Shown here one piece after another: positions 10,200 to 21,239 of a stretch of 64,000 nt of DNA (within the stretch, counting starts at the first letter, position 1; every line of letters starts with the position of its first letter). The translations under genes were made by a program, and so were the position numbers. The DNA is from Turnera subulata. Its lineage: Eukaryota > Streptophyta > Magnoliopsida > Malpighiales > Passifloraceae. The notes under the pieces were generated by a model. That model ran no database searches. It was not told the origin of the DNA and saw nothing but the letters and a program-made list of their open reading frames with translations. The stretch covers positions 1 through 64,000 of the forward strand of contig JAKUCV010002441.1 of NCBI GenBank assembly GCA_028386065.3. The letters are read 5' to 3'.

Positions 10200-10745
10200 T
10201 CTTTTTCTTTGTACAAAACAACATGCCCCACTTGCTTGAATGCTCCAAAAAATTACCGTGCAGTCTACTTCCAACGGGCACCAGTTTCGATGCACCTATT
10301 GTCCAGGACATTTCTCTTTTCATAAAAAAAAATTAAAAAATATTAATCCATAAGCATAATACTCTCTCCTTATTAATATTGGTGTGTAAGAAAACCTATA
10401 AAAATTAAAAATGCCGGAGGGATTGAAGCTTTGAGTAATGCCAAAGTATGTATAGACGATTATGATAAGGTAAAGTAATTAATAGTGATAAATAATGAGC
10501 TTGTTTAAAGACTACGTAATTGTTCCTCTCTTTTTTTTTTCCCTGAAAAAAAAGGATGCCCAAAACGTCAATTTTAAAAAAAGGAAAGGAGTATTTGCCT
10601 ATTGTTTTCGCCAGAGGAGATGAGCGTGGGGCAATTGCTGTTTTCTGGAATCTTTACTGTTATTCGACAAAATGAAAAGAGAAAGGAATCTTTACTGCTT
10701 GGCTTTGGCATATATATACACTGTTATTATTGTGGAAACATATAT
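10200..10745 (+). repeat. Duplicon delta, copy 1
   Basis: Shares ACATGCCCCACTTG, GTGCAGTC, CACCAGTTTC, GTGTAAGAAAACCT, GTGATAAATA, GAGCTTGTTTAAAGACTAC and GAAATCTTTACTG-type blocks with 24090-24545. Its head is also related to the head of duplicon beta (9157-9285), so four diverged copies of one roughly 130-bp module exist. Confidence 0.7.
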
Positions 10746-10800
10746 TTCATTAATTATAAAATAAATACACTTGGATAGATTGGAGAGTCAAAAACTGATA

Positions 10801-11205
10801 TCAATCTTCTGTGGAGTAAATCTGCAAGGATTTCGTAGATATGAGTGTGGCCTGAAAAGCCATGGGTTGTCGGGCGAGTAAGAAAGCGTTTTTCACAAAG
10901 AAGGGTCCTGTAGATGACAGGATACACAATCTATCCAACTTTTGGAAAGAAAAGTCGTTCCTGTGTGCCGAACCCAACGACACTCTTGATTCGAAACTAA
11001 CGACTCTTACAGAAGGAAACCATCCAAAGAAGACAATAACAACGGGATGAAAGAAATGTGAGAGCTTCCACTCGTGTACTAAAACTTCACCATAATGCTT
11101 CGCCTCGCCTCCCATTCGAAGTAAATCACCAATACGAGAACACGATTCTCTTATCCGTGACTTGCTTAGAAGAAAGCTTGACTTTGCCCATAGGAAGAAC
11201 AAAAT
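10801..11205 (-). pseudogene. Organelle-type coding fragment, probably mitochondrial (NUMT)
   Basis: A minus-strand frame is open for 133 codons from 11202 to the stop at 10801, far longer than nearby AT-rich DNA allows by chance. Readable parts are MFFLWAKSSFLLSKSRI, GDLLRMGGEAKHYGEVLVHE, HFFHPVVIVFFGWFPSVRVV and FSFQKLDRLCILSSTGPFFV. It is rich in Phe, Leu and Ser, with a hydrophobic stretch near residues 50-62. Base composition is higher in GC than the surroundings, as expected for plant mitochondrial DNA. I suspect part of a cytochrome c maturation subunit such as ccmFC, but this is from memory of its style and is not proven. Beyond about 11210 the sequence returns to nuclear-like AT-rich DNA. 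Transfer to the nucleus is inference. Confidence 0.4.
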
Positions 11206-11990
11206 ACTCTCACTAGGAGAAACACTCTCACTAAGCGAGCAACTTTTATTCCTATATGAGGATACTAAATTTATAACAATACTAGAAAAGAAAGGAGATG
11301 GTGTGCATTGTGGTGTAAGTAAAATGTTGAAATATCCTGAGACTCGTTTTTTAAGTGTTTATTATTTACTGGCACTTGTAGTTCTCACTGATTTCAGACT
11401 TGAAAAGCTGAAACCATCTGTCAAAAGTAAAAATTAATGTTCAGATTTTTTTTTTTTGGCAATTCTCAGATTGTTTTATGTTGCAAATCTAGACAATGAA
11501 TAGAAAAATTGCTCTCTCATTTACAAAAATGCAAATGAAGATGTCTTTAAAACTTTGAGGGCAAATATATGATAAAAGGAACTGCATTTAATTTTACAAA
11601 AAAGATTATAGTATATATATAATAATAGATTATGAAATTATGAGATGCAAAAAAGCAAATCCCTAGATACATACAAGATAGAAATAATAATTCAAAATTT
11701 AACCAAGATTGAGATGGGTTATCTGATACATGCCGTCAAACATAATTTTCCACCCAATATACTTTTACTAATACATATTTTTCACAAATTTAATTATGTA
11801 ATGGCATTGCCTATTTAGTATCCTGTTATCCAATACTACAAGACAGAATTAGTCAGAATCCGTGAATGTTTTGGTAAAAAGTGTGTTAGCCAAAAAGAGA
11901 GGATCAAACATCACATACAACTCCAGTATTGAAAAGTGTGTTACCCCAAAATTAGTGTGACCCCCATGTCGTTTGTTGTGGACACAAAAA
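11206..11990. other. Non-coding stretch
   Basis: A plus-strand frame at 11162-11437 shows no domain and partly overlaps the organelle-like fragment. The rest is AT-rich. Nothing supported. Confidence 0.35.
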
Positions 11991-11994
11991 ATAT

Positions 11995-12600
11995 ATATGA
12001 AACCATTTCTTTCTTCATCCTATGGCCCACGCCAATGCCACCTGTGAACCATAAGAAGATCACATGATGAATGAATCGATAGAAAAATAGAGATAAGAAT
12101 GGAATATTTAAATATTCCTAGCAAAGGTTACTAATGAATATAATTTAAATATCTTTTTATTCATAACTCCATTGAAATTTCGACATAGTAAATATATAAA
12201 TGAAATACGTATCCTTCCTTAATTATGAACCACGAAAACACATAATTAATAAATTATAAATTTGGTTGAAATTGAAAAATAAAATAAAACAATAACTTCC
12301 CAGCAGAGAATACTACAATGAAGATATATATGTATATTATATGTTCATAAAAAGAAAAGGACAACAATGTTGAAAAATTGATGGTGGTTAATTTTGTGTA
12401 AACTCTTGCAAGTCTTGCCCTGGTGAACTGCAATTTTCTTACTTTTGAAAAATGGGGGCTAGAATAGAAAATCGTAGAAAAAGGAAGTGCCAAAAAGGAA
12501 CTGGAAAAGCTTAAAGGGACGAGCTCCACTTTGTGTTGTGATGAGCTTCTGGCTTTTTCTTAAACAAATGATATTCTTTATGAAAAAGCATATGACCTAC
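11995..12600 (+). repeat. Duplicon alpha, copy 2
   Basis: Aligns with 20440-20960 through CTTCATCCTATG, TAATTTAAATAT, CATAACTCCAT, TCATAAAAA, GTGTAAACTCT, GGGGCTAGAATAGAAAAT and GTAGAAAAAGGAAGTGC, and with 8000-8190 plus 8660-8860. The Copia element sits about 100 bp beyond its right end. Confidence 0.75.
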
Positions 12601-12709
12601 TTTATTTTTTTATTTCCCCGACACCTTATCCTTATAGCTTTTACGTCCTATCAATAAAACCATTTTTTCAGTTTTCCTTTCCAGTTTATATGGAGTATTA
12701 TTATGAATT

Positions 12710-12912
12710 TGTTATAAAAACGTGTTTAGTGAATGTCATTACTATTACACCAACCCCTATTATGTCTATATACATATATATATATTGTATGACACAAAGG
12801 AATAAAAGGTTGAATCGAGCTTAAGCTCTTCGGTGGCTTCATCCCTTTTTCTCCCATTCTTCTTCATCTTCTCTTCCATTAATCCATCTCTATAACCAGT
12901 TTATTTAGAACA
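12710..12912 (+). repeat. 5' LTR of the Copia element
   Basis: Starts TGTTATAAAAACGTG and ends TTTATTTAGAACA. It carries a TATATACATATATATATA region near 12767-12785 that could serve as the TATA element. Confidence 0.92.
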
Positions 12913-12914
12913 TG

Positions 12915-12926
12915 TTATCAGCACGA
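12915..12926 (+). promoter_or_regulatory. Primer-binding site
   Basis: TTATCAGCACGA begins two bases after the 5' LTR. This variant is common in Copia elements, where it pairs with part of an initiator-type tRNA. The placement supports the LTR boundary. Confidence 0.75.
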
Positions 12927-13865
12927 TCGTTTTTTACCCGAGCCTGAAGAAAACCAGTGCGTGAAAAAACAGTACAGAGAAAGAAAAAAAACCAGAAAAC
13001 ACCATGAACAGCTCGTCACCAAGCCACAGTACTGTTCACTCGTTAGAGTCTCCGGCCATCACTCGCCACACCGCCGCCACCAATCTGCTCCCCATGCCGG
13101 CGCGACCACGAAGCAGCAACCCTCTTCCGCCGCCGCTTCCGGACACGTCGCCAAGAGAGGAAAACCCGACGGGAAACCCGTCGGATCCACCCCTTCTGCC
13201 CGTGACGGTGCCGCGCCACCTCTTTCCTCGTGCCGCCGGTCGCCCGCCTATACCGCACGCCTCGTCACGCCCACTTCCTCGCTGCCCGTCGCCTCATGCC
13301 GCCTGCAACTCGCAATCTTCCCAGCGACCCGCGGGGTGGAGAAGACGACCCGGATGGGTCGGGCTGACCCGACAGGTCGCGGGCCTGGTTTGCCTGGGCT
13401 TTGGGCTGGCACTATTTCGGCCCACTGAAAAAAAAAAACAAAAACTGGGCCGGTACTGTTCACGGCCCGGTCCTCAAAAAAAAAGAAAAAATAAAAGGAG
13501 AGAGAAAAAGAAAAGGAGAGAAAAGAAAGGAGAAAAAAAAGAGAAAAAAATATTGGCGAAAGATTTATCGAGTAGGCATATTTTATTTTTTTAATTTAAT
13601 TTATGTTTTATTTAAATTTCAATTGGACTATGAAAAGGCCCATTGCATCTACTTTTTGGTCATTTAATTTTAATTGGGTTAATTAATAAAAGGCCCATGT
13701 TTATTTATTTTGCATTTAATTTTCAGTTATTTATTTTAATTGGGCTAATTAATAAACGGCCCATTGCATTTAATTTCTGGTTATTTAATTTTAATTGGGC
13801 TAATTAATAAAAGGTCCATGTTTATTAATTTTAATTAAGTCTTTTATTTATTTAATTTTGGCATT
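12927..13865 (+). other. Long GC-rich leader of the Copia element
   Basis: About 940 bp between the primer site and recognisable gag. 13000-13480 is GC-rich and open in more than one frame, encoding Pro/Ser/Arg-rich sequence that looks like composition rather than a protein. After that come a purine-rich run (13470-13555) and three diverged copies of a unit with AATTGGGCTAATTAATAAA...GGCCCAT (about 13640-13850). Confidence 0.6.
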
Positions 13866-14160
13866 ATGTTACAAATATTGAAGGCCCTTAAAATTTCCGG
13901 AAGAAATTTGTTATGGGCATTGAATGTTTTTTGAATGAAAATCGTCTCGAAGAAGCAATAAAAGCGAATATAAAGCAGAGACTCGAAGTCTTACGGCCAA
14001 AAGATCCCGCAGATCTTTGAAAATTTTTGTAAGAAAAAATATCACCATCAAAGAAGATGGATATTATATGACCATCACGAGGATGGATACTGTTCTTGCT
14101 TACCCTGAACGTGCAAGCTAATATATTGAATAATTTTATTTTATGTTTAGTTTTATTCTT
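13866..14160 (+). pseudogene. gag remnant of the Copia element
   Basis: Plus-strand pieces such as ALKISGRN and LNENRLEEAIKANIKQR, followed by KDPADL, have the order of a Retrofit-type Gag N-terminus, where a Gly-Asn-Leu-Ser-Trp type core is followed by an EAIKA-like helix. Frames are broken. The match is by pattern and moderate. Downstream, 14220-14860 has further traces with APEEHKFEHVPQERK near 14367-14412. Confidence 0.5.
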
Positions 14161-14879
14161 TTATATTTTCGTTTTATGTTTAATTTTATTTAATTTTATT
14201 TCCTTTATAGCATTTTACAATTGTTTCTAGAATAATGGCTCAGGCATTAGTCTTGAAGACAATGCAAATTGACATCCAAGGGGGAGAGATATATGTGTAG
14301 ATGCCAACTATTTTCACAAAATATGCGATAGTACAATCTCAAAATGAGAAAAGGATTAACACGCTCCTGAAGAGCATAAGTTTGAACATGTTCCCCAAGA
14401 ACGCAAGCTTTACTATGATCTAGAAGATCATATATTTATGCTCTGAAAGAGCATATACTCTTGAAGAATACAGACACCCCAATCGACAGTAATAAAGAAA
14501 TTATTATGGATCCCGTTCAATTTACTCTGCTCTATTCTCTGAAGCGAATAAGACAATATTATTAATTTGTCCCTATGGCTGTGGATGAGGTTATAATGGC
14601 AAAGCTAAGGGAAAAACATGCATATTATTATTACATAAGGGATTCATTACTTGAGAACATTCACATAAAGCACAAAAAGGAACTGTTCTCATACATAAGC
14701 TGAAAAGAAAATTATTTATCGGTTGGGTACAACATTGACCCTAAAACTCTGGGCCTCGTTATTGATGTTAACTCTAACACTGTCATTCCAGGAGAACCAC
14801 ATACCACCCATGTTGTTTTCTCCTGATAGCTCAAACCGATTTATTGGAGGAAAATGGAGTGGAATTACACCATGATTTT

Positions 14880-15527
14880 CTCATACTTGCCACAAAGTCT
14901 CAGTAATCAGTACCATGTTGGACTTGTACTGATTCTTCAGATCCCTTAAGGTATGCACAAAATCTTGGGACCTTCTTGCTACACCCCTGCAATTCCATAG
15001 TAAAAGTCGTACCTTAGGCCATGTAGGTGGTACCCAGTCACCCTTGGGACGCTCCGAGCCATCATGGAAACCTGATAATAACTGCTTTGATTTAAAATTT
15101 GACATGAAGGCTCTAGTTGAAATTCCTGCAGTCTATTAGATATGAAAAACATAATAGAGTTAGCCGAGCCATAAAAGGAAGCCCTTAGATTACTTTGGTC
15201 CTCTAGGAAGAATGTTTCTTCCATAGGAGTTACAAAGAACCTAGATGAATAAAGTTCATCAACAAATACTAAACGAGGAATTCTCGCCAGATCATTCGGT
15301 AATTCCTCTTGCTGCTCATTCACTATGCTATAAGCTAACCTATTCCTTCTTCCTAGAGAGGCACCCTCAACAAAGAAAACAGTAGCTGGAGAAGGCATTT
15401 GTTTTGTCTTGTTGAGTTTTTCTGAGTTTTCTGCATCTTCCTGTCTCAACCGCCTCCCCTTCTTATAGTCTGAGATTAGACAGCTAGGTGTCAGTTTTTC
15501 AAATGTGGACCCTTTTTCTGTCTCCAA
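14880..15527 (-). mobile_element. LINE fragment (ORF1 end and endonuclease start) inside the Copia element
   Basis: On the minus strand, VRLLLWNCRGVARRS followed by VLITETLW is the beginning of an L1-type endonuclease: the WNCRG block and the TET block with the catalytic Glu. Upstream is a long open frame (15527-14979) of unknown detail that probably belongs to the ORF1/ORF2 junction of the same LINE. The piece has neither the LINE 3' end nor a poly(A) tail, so it is not an ordinary 5'-truncated insertion. It separates the gag and integrase remnants of the host Copia element. Confidence 0.7.
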
Positions 15528-15689
15528 AAAGATTCAGAAGATTTTTTGGTAATTAAAACTTTGCATTATTTGTCTGTAAACTCCAAAGCTTTTCAATCTT
15601 CGAGGTTTTGCTTTTAGAAAAGTTTGTCACTGCTTTAATTATTGTCCAATAATTCTGATCTTTTTCGACATGAGTGGCAGAAATAAGCC

Positions 15690-15985
15690 TAAAATTGGCA
15701 CATATATAGCTAGCTTGAAGCTAGCAGTTGAGTAATTGAAACTTAACATATCCAGCCAGAAGCTGAAATGCTCTAGCCTGAAGCTAGAAATTTTAAGTGT
15801 TTAAATACACAATTTTATACAGCCTGAAGCTGAGACCAACTAGAAGTTGACTGATAGATATGTAATTTATAGCTAGTATACACCAGCCAGAAGTTGGTAA
15901 ATAATTTTTCTAAGATATCCAGCCTGAAGCTGGCACATAAATAGCAGCCTGAAGTTGGCACCAACTTGAAGTTGGTACATGGACT
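15690..15985 (+). repeat. Cluster of hairpin-like CTGAAG-core 13-mers
   Basis: About nine short near-palindromes with a 7-base core of the type C(C/T)TGAAG or C(C/T)AGAAG and complementary arms. Examples are TAG-CTTGAAG-CTA, CAG-CCAGAAG-CTG, TAG-CCTGAAG-CTA, CAG-CCTGAAG-CTG, CAA-CTAGAAG-TTG and CCAA-CTTGAAG-TTGG. More occur singly through the element (14360, 14410, 14430, 16065, 16790, 16910, 17075, 18120). Confidence 0.8.
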
Positions 15986-16089
15986 TATTATTTGGCATGA
16001 CCGGTTGGGCCATCCCGGGTCAATAATGATGCACGAAATTTATTGGATCATTCATTGAAAAACCAGAAGTTTTACAATCAATGAATTTC

Positions 16090-16700
16090 CATGTGTTTGT
16101 TTGCTGCGAAATTAATTGTACGGCCTTCCTAAGATGAGATTGGCCTAGAATCACCAGCAAGTTTGGGAATAAGACAGAGACATGAACGCGGATTAATAAA
16201 TCTGCCGTGTTGACCATCTAGATAATTTTCACGATGCATCGACTAGATGGTCCATTGTGTGACGCAAGTTGGCATTGTACGCACTAATTTAATAATTTGG
16301 CCACTTGCGGGTACATATCCCTGCTTATGTTATTAGACTATATGTCTAGATAATGCTGGTATATTTCTTTAATTGGTAATGTATATCATTGGAAATAAAC
16401 CCAAACAGATCTGGGGGAATAATTGACAATTGATTGCAGGACCATTGATGAAATATGACTATTTGAGAAAATGGTATTTTACACGCAGCAGCACTTGTGT
16501 GCATCAAGCCAAAAAGTTATCATAAAATCTCCCCATTTTATTGGTTTATGGTCACGAACCCATCTTTGAACCGTTGATTGTATAGTATATGTACCTAATG
16601 CTCTACCACAGCATAGTAAAGTGGGCCCTTAAAGAATAATGGGAATATATGTTGGGTATGTTGGGTATGTTGGTTATTAATTAGATGAAAAAATTTACCC
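16090..16700 (+). pseudogene. Copia integrase remnant
   Basis: Broken frames carry the integrase order: DASTRW near 16235, an IRLDNAG-like block (CLDNAGIF near 16345), ILHAAALVCIKPKSYHKISP near 16480-16535, and YVPNALPQHSKVGP then GIYVGY near 16590-16670. Next comes YPTxGGxxKQL near 16700. The catalytic Asp of the LDNAG block is visible; stops and frameshifts are frequent. Confidence 0.75.
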
Positions 16701-17230
16701 AACATAAGGGGGAGGAAATAAGCAGCTGGATCAAGAGTTTATTGAAATACATATCAATATCTAGTTTTGATCCTCAAACAAATTAGTATGAACCTGAAGT
16801 TCAAAAGATGATTCATTTGCAGGAAAATTGATATACAATTGCCAGACGTATAAAGTGACCAAATCTTATATACCAGCTGCAAATGCTCCTGATCAAAATA
16901 ATGTTCCAGAAGAACAAGTATAGTATGCAAATGAATCTAAAGTACGCAAGAAGCGTAGAATAAACTCGGTTTCAAAAGAAAACAAAATTCTCAATAGAGA
17001 GAATGGAGCAAAATAGATAAGATGGCCCCAGTTAGAAAAGATTTCTTCCAGCAGAGGTTCATATTAAATGTCCTCCAGAAGAGGTTTTCTGACACAATTG
17101 ATAAAGTTCCAGAAGTAACACAGGTACTTGAAATAATTGAGCATGATGAGATCTCAATTACAGTGTCAGAAATAAAATGGAACCGACGTGAAATAACCGT
17201 CGACGGAATACTTATTTTATTTATAATATA
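16700..17230 (+). pseudogene. Copia integrase-to-RT linker remnant
   Basis: Readable pieces are SYIPAANAPDQNNVPEEQV, then YANESKVRKKRRINSVSKEN, and HDEISITVSEIKWNRREITV. This is the Lys/Arg-rich spacer typical of Retrofit-like Copia polyproteins between integrase and reverse transcriptase. Confidence 0.65.
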
Positions 17231-17760
17231 GCACTAAATAAAATGAGGATCATGAACCTACATCTGTTGGTAGGCGCAGTGTGATTGGTCAAAATAGAGA
17301 AATATAATTAAGGCTATATTAGACTCGCTTGTAAAGCAAGGAATTTTCGGACCCGTAGTCCGTATACCAGATGGTGTAAAATTGTCGGTCATAAAATAGG
17401 TATTTGTGCAGAAAAGACAAATAAATAATAAGATATAAAGTACGGATTTGTAGCACAAGGTTCTACCCAAACGACCTGGCATTAATTATGAGGAGATATA
17501 CTCCCCTATGGTGGATGCAATAATTTTGATAAGTCTGGCATTACATGAAAAGAATTGAAAATGCATCAAATAGATGCTATTACAGCCTACTTTTATATGG
17601 ATCCATAAGTCATGACATATGCATGAGAATCCCTGAAGGATTCAAGTCCCGGGAATATACAAAAATTAAACTGAACTGATTTTTACATGATTTAAATCAT
17701 TTTAAGTATGCATAGTATAAAGTACATGCATGAATTTATTATTGCTTATGTTAATGTCTC
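17231..17760 (+). pseudogene. Copia reverse transcriptase remnant
   Basis: The frame changes often but the family order is clear: FGPVVR and PDGVK near 17345-17380, a RYK...AQG block near 17430-17460, RPGINYEEIYSPMVDA near 17474-17520, and MHQIDAITAYFY near 17560-17595, followed by an IPEGFK-like stretch near 17625-17650. The TAY motif corresponds to the first catalytic region (DVxTAYL). A YVDD box cannot be read with confidence. Confidence 0.8.
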
Positions 17761-17809
17761 ATATCTATATGTGCATTTCTACTATTTTTGTGTTTAAATA
17801 TTATTGGAA

Positions 17810-18270
17810 CTCCTGAAGAAGCTTCCAAATGCCGTGCTATATTTTCAGAAAGAATTTGAGATGAAAGATCTCATAAAGGAATTAGACTGGTCCTGAAGTA
17901 CCATATGGCCCCGAAGTACCATATCATAGTGCAATTCATTTTGCTGGTAACATGAAGCCTAAAGCTTATGACTTTAGCCTATTGGCAAGATGTAACTTTG
18001 ATCTTATCTTCGGGGTATAACAGATGAGGTATTATGTTAACCCTGTATATCCGAAGAGAATATAGTTGGTCTTTGCGGATGCAGGTCCATTATTTGATCC
18101 ATATAAAGCACAAAACAGATACCTGAAGTATCGTGGCAAGCACAAAATACTACCAATAATGCAGAAGTTATCGTTATACATGAAGCTAGTCGAAACTGTG
18201 CTTGGCTATATTTGAAGATGTTGCATCCTCAAGATTCATATGGAAAAGATAGTGAGGCAGACGCTCCAAT
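17810..18270 (+). pseudogene. Copia RT thumb and RNase H remnant
   Basis: FQKEFEMKDL near 17845-17875, GPEVPYHSAIHFAGN near 17908-17950 and DAGPLFDPYKAQ near 18079-18115 are followed by a block that reads like the A-I-H-E-A-S end of Copia RNase H near 18180. The reading frame is broken by indels. Confidence 0.7.
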
Positions 18271-18608
18271 TTTACATGTATAGCTGCTATATCATTGTGA
18301 CTTCAAAAGCAAGATGGCAAAGAAGGTGCTCCAACAACAAAATATGAAGATAAAATTCCCTACAATGTCCAATTAAAGTAGTGATGCATCAAAAGTGATC
18401 GGACAAAGCACATGTCGCCAAAAGTTGACAAGGATGATTGGCGTGCAACGACATCGTGATATCATGGGAGGCCATAATGAGGGGGAGTAGAATACGCACT
18501 GCACTCTTTTTCCCTTCACCAAGTTTTTATCCCATTGGGTTTTTCTTGGTAAGGTTTTTAATGAGGCAGTTTCTCCAAAGCGTATTTTACCCAATACACA
18601 ATGACATT

Positions 18609-18617
18609 CAAGGGGAG
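18609..18617 (+). promoter_or_regulatory. Polypurine tract
   Basis: CAAGGGGAG directly before the TGTTATAAAA start of the 3' LTR; expected plus-strand priming site. Confidence 0.8.
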
Positions 18618-18815
18618 TGTTATAAAAAATGTGTTTAGTGAATCTCATTACTATTACACCAACCCCTATTATGTCTATATATATATATATATATTGTATG
18701 ACACAAAGGAATAAAAGGTTGAACCGAGCTTAAACTCTTCGGTGGCTTCATCCTTTTTTCTTCCATTCTTCTTCATCTTCTCTTCCATTAATCCATCTCC
18801 AGTTTATTTAGAACA
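18618..18815 (+). repeat. 3' LTR of the Copia element
   Basis: Same ends as the 5' LTR (TGTTATAAAA...TTTAGAACA), with a longer pure TA run and a 9-bp deletion near the end relative to the 5' copy. Confidence 0.92.
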
Positions 18816-18820
18816 GAATT

Positions 18821-20200
18821 GCTTTTCTTTTTTTGTTTTCATCCAATCCGCACATTTTGGTTATGGTCGGTGAGCTTTCATATCGGAATGTGGTTTTCTT
18901 TTGGGTTAAAAATGCTCTATTCTAAACCAAGGATTGGTGGGAAGATATATGCAATTCGATTAAACTTAAATGGGTCTTGAAATCGAGTCTTTACAAGTAT
19001 AAAAAATTTATGTCGGAAGACTCATCCTAAGTCCATAACTAAGTGCATAATCCGGTTTATAGAGTAATTAATGAGGATAAAATTCTAGACACATGATGGA
19101 AAAAAACAAAAAGGTACTCTCTTATGTTTCTCCCACTTGCGAAGAAATAAAGATGGAATGGAGTGCATCCAATTAGTACAATGTGGTTTCCTTTGTGTAT
19201 TATCAAAGCTTTTTCCCTTCTGCTTTTTTCTTGCAAGGTTCTCAATCTCATCAATATGGTTGTCGTCTTTTTTTGAATAAATGTGTGTCTTCTTGTTGGT
19301 AGGATTCACAGGCTTCTAGCGGGAATAGATTCCCACCCAGCCCCCTACTTTGTTGTTATCGTCACTTTATCGTGGGTGAAAAGCTGGTGAGCTAGATGAA
19401 AGAAAAAAAAAGCTGGCGAGTAGTAACCATCACATCAGCCTTCGAATCAAGGATGATTTTATCTCTTCTTAATCTGTAAAAGAAAATTTCGCGTTTACAC
19501 TCTTTCAATTAGCAAACCTTCCACTAAAAGAATTACTAACGTTAGCTTATTCTTTCTTTTCAACCAATTGACTCATAAGCAGCTTTAAATGGTGGGCTAA
19601 TAAACTTATTTTTGTTTTCTTATATTTTGATTATATTATCCATTGTATCCTACAAATGTAATTTAAATTTTTCTTGATTAAAAAAAAAATCCAACTCATT
19701 TGCTATATTTACTCATTCTCATCCAATACTAACTATATACTATCGTTCTACAATCCTATATTTTCTCTACCAAACACAATTTCATTTGATTTCCACATCC
19801 CTAATCTTATCGAACAATAATAGAAAAACGAGAAATAGATAGGCATTTATCAAACTTAAAATAAAATCATAGCTGATCCAATTCAACAACAAATCCAAAA
19901 CCTGAGTGGACGAAAATTTTTGACATACTTCTTTCTGATTTTTGTCCTTGATTTTGTTTTATATTAGCTAGAATGAAACTAGTTATAGATAAGTATGAGA
20001 AATTATGAAAAGGTTTATATTATATTTATAAAAGATATATTGTATTTAGAAAAAGAGGGCAATTTCTTTTTTTAAAGAAAAAGCAAGACGAAAATGTTCC
20101 GTGTTAACCCCAACGATAAAACTTGCATGGGAGTTGATTATTTAGGAACAAAAAGGGCTAACATTGATGCAAATGGCCATATCTAACTGTGATTAACCTT
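18821..20200. other. Non-coding stretch
   Basis: AT-rich. Overlapping short frames at 19057-19309 have no domain. No element termini were recognised. Confidence 0.4.
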
Positions 20201-20204
20201 GGGT

Positions 20205-20400
20205 TCAATTATTAATTTTATTTTTTACAAAAACTCCAACCCAGGGAATTACTGGCCGGTTGAACCGAGCGGGCTAAATAACCTTGATAAAGTCCGTCAA
20301 CAATTCTGGTTTGGAAAAAATAACAAAATATATCGAAAATTACAAGGACGGGGCGCAGATGGATGCCCACACAATAATGCTTTTGCCTAATTTTTTTTAT
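20205..20400 (+). repeat. Duplicon gamma, copy 2
   Basis: Aligns with 9960-10160 through GGTTGAACCG, CTAAATAACCTTGATAAAG, CGTCAACAAT and AAATTACAAGG. Confidence 0.65.
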
Positions 20401-20439
20401 TTTGTCTTTTTTTTTTCTCCACAATTGAAATGAATACCC

Positions 20440-20960
20440 AAATGAGTTACTCATGTGAAAACCATTTTTCTTCTTCATCCTATGCCCCACACAATAAAAT
20501 GAATCAATATATATATGTAAAATGAAAATGAAATTCGATTTCTAGCAAAGTTGCTTATGAAGATAATTTAAATATTTTTTATCCATAACTCCATAGAATT
20601 TTTGTCATAGTAACTATATTAAAAGAATACGTATTATTAATTATGAATTACAAAAACAGATATCAATAAATTATAACTTTGGTTAAAAATTGAAAAATAA
20701 AAGAAAACAGTGACTTCCCAGTAGAGAATACTACTTTTTTTTAGAACAAGAATATATATATAGTTCATAAAAAAGAAAAAGACGACTATGTTGACAAATT
20801 GATGCTGGTGGTTTTGTGTAAACTCTAGCAAAGTCTTGGTCGCAAGTAAACCAACTCCGGCCCCCTTGGAGATGGGGCTAGAATAGAAAATTGTAGAAAA
20901 AGGAAGTGCGTAAGGGAAACTGGAAAAAGCTTAAAAGTAATAGACAAAACATGAGCAGAC
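20440..20960 (+). repeat. Duplicon alpha, copy 3
   Basis: Aligns with 11995-12500. Best blocks are GGGGCTAGAATAGAAAAT and GTAGAAAAAGGAAGTGC. It follows gamma here, whereas copy 1 of alpha precedes gamma, so order has been shuffled. Confidence 0.75.
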
Positions 20961-21239
20961 TAGGTGAGCGTGGGCTATTTAATTTTAAAAAAATTTCCCC
21001 ATTTGGCTTCTTTTACTCTAAAGATTTCAGAGTCTTTCGCTGTATCGTTTTAGAAGTACTAGAATACGAGATGCCCCCACGACGCGGCAGCTTTTCAGGA
21101 ATCTCGTGACTGGTTTAAATTTCTTTAATTTATTCAAAAAAAAAATGGTTTCTTTAACATCCATCGTAAATCATAATAGTATAGAATATAGGGCATCCAA
21201 CAAAAATGTCCCGAACTCCTAGTCAACAACTAGTCTTTT
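20961..21239. other. Non-coding stretch
   Basis: Nothing recognised. Confidence 0.3.

Larger units (their letters stand above)
12710..18815 (+). mobile_element. Complete, dead Copia LTR retrotransposon, Retrofit/Ale-like
   Basis: A 6106-bp element bounded by perfect 5-bp target duplications GAATT at 12705-12709 and 18816-18820. LTRs are 203 bp (12710-12912) and 198 bp (18618-18815). A primer-binding-like TTATCAGCACGA follows the 5' LTR, and a purine-rich CAAGGGGAG precedes the 3' LTR. Between them, in Copia order, are remnants of gag, integrase, reverse transcriptase and RNase H, all riddled with stops and frameshifts. The type of priming site and the integrase-to-RT linker suggest the Retrofit/Ale lineage, which is inference. 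A LINE fragment is inserted at about 14.9-15.5 kb. The LTRs differ by a few substitutions plus the length of an AT run, so insertion is not recent. The element splits the duplicon array of 8.7-24.5 kb. Confidence 0.92.

Noticed and set aside
13004..13594. A 196-codon Pro/Ser-rich frame as a gene
   Set aside because: It lies in the GC-rich leader of the Copia element, other frames over it are also open, and it ends in a Lys/Glu-rich run from an A/G tract; no domain.
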